Of a stretch of DNA of 64,000 nucleotides, positions 63,695 through 64,000 are shown piece by piece; the first letter of the stretch is position 1; every line of letters starts with the position of its first letter. Origin of the DNA: Frigoriglobus tundricola. Its GTDB lineage: Bacteria > Planctomycetota > Planctomycetia > Gemmatales > Gemmataceae. The DNA is taken from NCBI RefSeq assembly GCF_013128195.2, contig NZ_CP053452.2:8122001-8186000 (forward strand), read 5' to 3'. The notes under the pieces were generated by a model. That model was not told where the DNA came from and did not search any database. It was given only the letters and a program-made list of their open reading frames with translations. A program made the position numbers and the translations under genes.

Positions 63695-64000
63695 TCACGC
63701 CCCGGGCTGAGGAGCGGGCGCGCCGGGCACTCGATCCGTCCGGCTGATGGCGCGGAGATACGCGCCGCCGATCAGAACGGTGATCAGCAGTTGCACCACC
63801 TGGCGCCAGCCCGTGAGGGGCAGGCCGAGCCCGACGACCAGTTGCGACGCCCCCGGCAGATCGCTCTCGTGCAGTTCCGTCGTCGCGGCCCCCGCCAGCA
63901 GAGCCACTTGAGCCACGGCTGCCGCCAGCCACCACGCCCCCGCCCGGCACCGAACCCCGAGCCACCCGAACGCGGCCACGAGCGGCAGGAACGGCACGAA
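63695..64000 (-). CDS. Multi-pass membrane protein, truncated by the window edge
   Basis: The frame ends at 63695 and remains open to the right edge, so the true N-terminus is beyond the window. The visible part has three hydrophobic segments (VAAFGWLGVRC, WLAAAVAQVALLAGAAT and VVGLGLPLTGWRQVVQLLIT with VLIGGAYLRAI). No family is recognised. It lies 115 bp upstream of the ATP-grasp gene on the same strand and may be co-transcribed with it. Confidence 0.55.
   Translation of the reverse strand, partial: FVPFLPLVAAFGWLGVRCRAGAWWLAAAVAQVALLAGAATTELHESDLPGASQLVVGLGLPLTGWRQVVQLLITVLIGGAYLRAISRTDRVPGAPAPQPGA

Noticed and set aside
1..64000. tRNA, rRNA or riboswitch genes
   Set aside because: No GGTTCRANTCC-type T-arm with a matching acceptor stem, rRNA core sequence or known riboswitch core was seen on either strand by eye; a covariance-model scan would be needed to exclude them firmly.
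1..64000. CRISPR array, prophage or integron
   Set aside because: No evenly spaced repeats, integrase, capsid or portal genes; the only mobile DNA found is insertion sequences.

Overview
The window looks like a chromosomal segment of a planctomycete, most likely Gemmataceae (Gemmata or a relative). The GC content is very high. Family markers include a prepilin-like DUF1559 protein followed by a tiny lipoprotein, a DUF1800/DUF1501 pair, a TIGR02996 protein, a DUF1684 protein, and several ECF sigma factors carrying a membrane anchor and a large C-terminal domain. This assignment is inference from gene content; no marker RNA gene is present.

Layout. 1-5.5 kb: the 3' end of GTP-dependent PEP carboxykinase, then an AraC regulator divergent from a DapA-family lyase. 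Next come an IS1-family insertion with an 8-bp target duplication, a DUF1559 gene with its small lipoprotein, and gene debris (a 4-hydroxyproline epimerase N-terminus and the join of a nitrate-type ABC permease and ATPase). 5.5-9.2 kb: a DUF1684 gene, a complete IS630-family element and an acyltransferase. 9.6-16.7 kb: an RND efflux system (adaptor and pump, with a perfect 24-bp hairpin between them), a small ACP-like protein, a zinc-ribbon/HEAT protein and a DUF2934 protein. 17-22 kb: a DUF1328 membrane protein, an ECF sigma factor with a lipoprotein-like tail, and an overlapping NtrC-type response regulator/histidine kinase pair. 22-28.7 kb: a tightly coupled minus-strand operon of MFS, BASS-CHASE3 fusion, MFS, metallophosphoesterase and SLC13-like permease. 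29-34.7 kb: hypothetical proteins, a broken IS630 remnant, an MtfA-type peptidase, a TPR-like lipoprotein and a TIGR02996 protein. 34.7-37.7 kb: a decayed IS1634-like element with a complete ISAs1-family element inside its transposase. 38-46 kb: a large GH13 (alpha-amylase superfamily) protein, an ECF sigma factor with a DUF1349-like tail, and a 722-aa exported protein of unknown function. 46.1-57.8 kb: a tandem array of four paralogous genes, each encoding an ECF sigma factor, a membrane segment and several carboxypeptidase-regulatory-like repeats. 57.9-64 kb: DUF1800 and DUF1501 genes, a stand-alone ECF sigma factor, a glycine-rich RRM protein, an MfnD-like ATP-grasp enzyme and a truncated membrane protein.

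The most unusual features are the four-copy sigma-membrane-repeat array, three copies of which share a hairpin-containing leader next to the start codon, and the BASS transporter fused to a CHASE3 sensor with no output domain. Seven single-base homopolymer indels interrupt six otherwise well-preserved genes. They may be assembly errors or real mutations, so the frameshifted genes below are described with their frames joined. Most start sites were chosen from Shine-Dalgarno spacing and the expected N-terminus.
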